NCBI GenBank assembly: GCA_045613305.1
Contig: JAZLAU010000027.1
Span: 1 to 64,000 of the forward strand
Source of the DNA: SFTJ01 sp045613305
GTDB lineage: Bacteria; Bacteroidota; Bacteroidia; Bacteroidales; Muribaculaceae
DNA: 64,000 nucleotides
Direction: 5' to 3'
Below, piece by piece: positions 63,972-64,000 of this stretch; the stretch's first letter is position 1, and each line of letters starts with the position of its first letter. A model generated the notes under the pieces. It worked only from the letters and a program-made list of their open reading frames with translations, searched no databases and was not told where the DNA came from. Both the position numbers and the translations under genes were made by a program.

Positions 63972-64000
63972 CTTCTTCAAACACCAGATTATCGATGATA
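63952..64000 (-). CDS. C-terminus of an upstream gene, possibly parE
   Basis: Sixteen codons ending in TAA at 63952-63954, read in another frame than coaD and overlapping its first 20 bases. The protein ends IIDNLVFEEDEDITQ. Bacteroidetes topoisomerase IV subunit B proteins often end in a similar DNLV plus acidic tail and lie upstream of coaD. The identification rests on that pattern only. Confidence 0.45.
   Translation of the reverse strand, partial: IIDNLVFEEDEDITQ

Noticed and set aside
1..64000. tRNA, rRNA, CRISPR, insertion sequence, integrase or riboswitch
   Set aside because: None recognised on reading the gaps on both strands; short or divergent ones could be missed without a covariance search.

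Overview
The window looks like a chromosomal segment of a gut-type member of the order Bacteroidales, plausibly Muribaculaceae or Prevotellaceae (family level is inference). Three things point there. Many genes are preceded by the Bacteroidetes -7 promoter element TAnnTTTG, several with TTG or TTTG about 20 bases upstream. Several secreted proteins end in type IX secretion-like C-terminal tails. The gene content includes families typical of the group (DUF3822, DUF4836, DUF4919, DUF2795, TIGR02757, a FeoA-FeoB fusion) and many secreted glycoside hydrolases. I saw no rRNA, tRNA, CRISPR array, insertion sequence or prophage.

Layout. 1-5838 (minus): a carbohydrate operon, GH127 then GH38 then the start of a third secreted protein cut by the window edge. 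5915-12167 (minus): a housekeeping run made of a lipoprotein, a polyprenyl synthetase, tatD, a LOG-family protein, cmk, ispH, a DUF3822 protein and rsmD. 12347-15560 (plus): a sialidase-fold/CBM9-like secreted protein followed by a radical-SAM sulfatase-maturase-like enzyme. 15735-18260 (minus): feoAB fusion plus a 49-residue Cys-rich FeoB partner. 18431-22474 (minus): a giant CotH/lamin-tail secreted protein. 22676-25203 (minus): menA behind an AAA ATPase-DUF4435 gene that is interrupted by an in-frame amber codon. 25451-35114 (plus): a phosphoesterase, a SPOR lipoprotein, a GNAT, a GH76 mannanase, a TIGR02757 protein, a PatB-like lyase, an FG-GAP protein and a DUF4836 lipoprotein. 35235-37418 (minus): GH36. 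37723-45681 (plus): rel/spoT, pgpH-like HD protein, a membrane protein, DUF4919, queA and a flavin reductase. 45964-48591 (minus): GH78. 48974-53897 (plus): a purine permease, a MORN-repeat protein and a patatin, with a DUF2795 gene between on the other strand. 54059-57179 (minus): an HTH/methyltransferase pair and GH97. 57570-59855 (plus): pnp. 60126-64000 (minus): a WG-repeat protein, an S41 protease, coaD and the tail of a gene resembling parE.

How it fits together. The glycosidases (GH38, GH76, GH127, GH36, GH97, GH78 and the sialidase-fold protein) would trim mannose, arabinose, galactose and rhamnose from plant, fungal or host glycans. No SusC/SusD pair is present, so these look like stand-alone or small-operon enzymes rather than a complete polysaccharide utilisation locus. 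The rest is core metabolism: isoprenoids and quinones (ispH, polyprenyl synthetase, menA), nucleotide signalling (rel/spoT, pgpH-like), translation (rsmD, queA), RNA decay (pnp), CoA (coaD) and iron uptake (feoB).

The most unusual item is the interrupted ATPase-DUF4435 gene (23602-25203). It has the architecture of single-chain PARIS-like defence proteins, with nucleotide-binding and Toprim-like nuclease motifs present on either side of one TAG codon.
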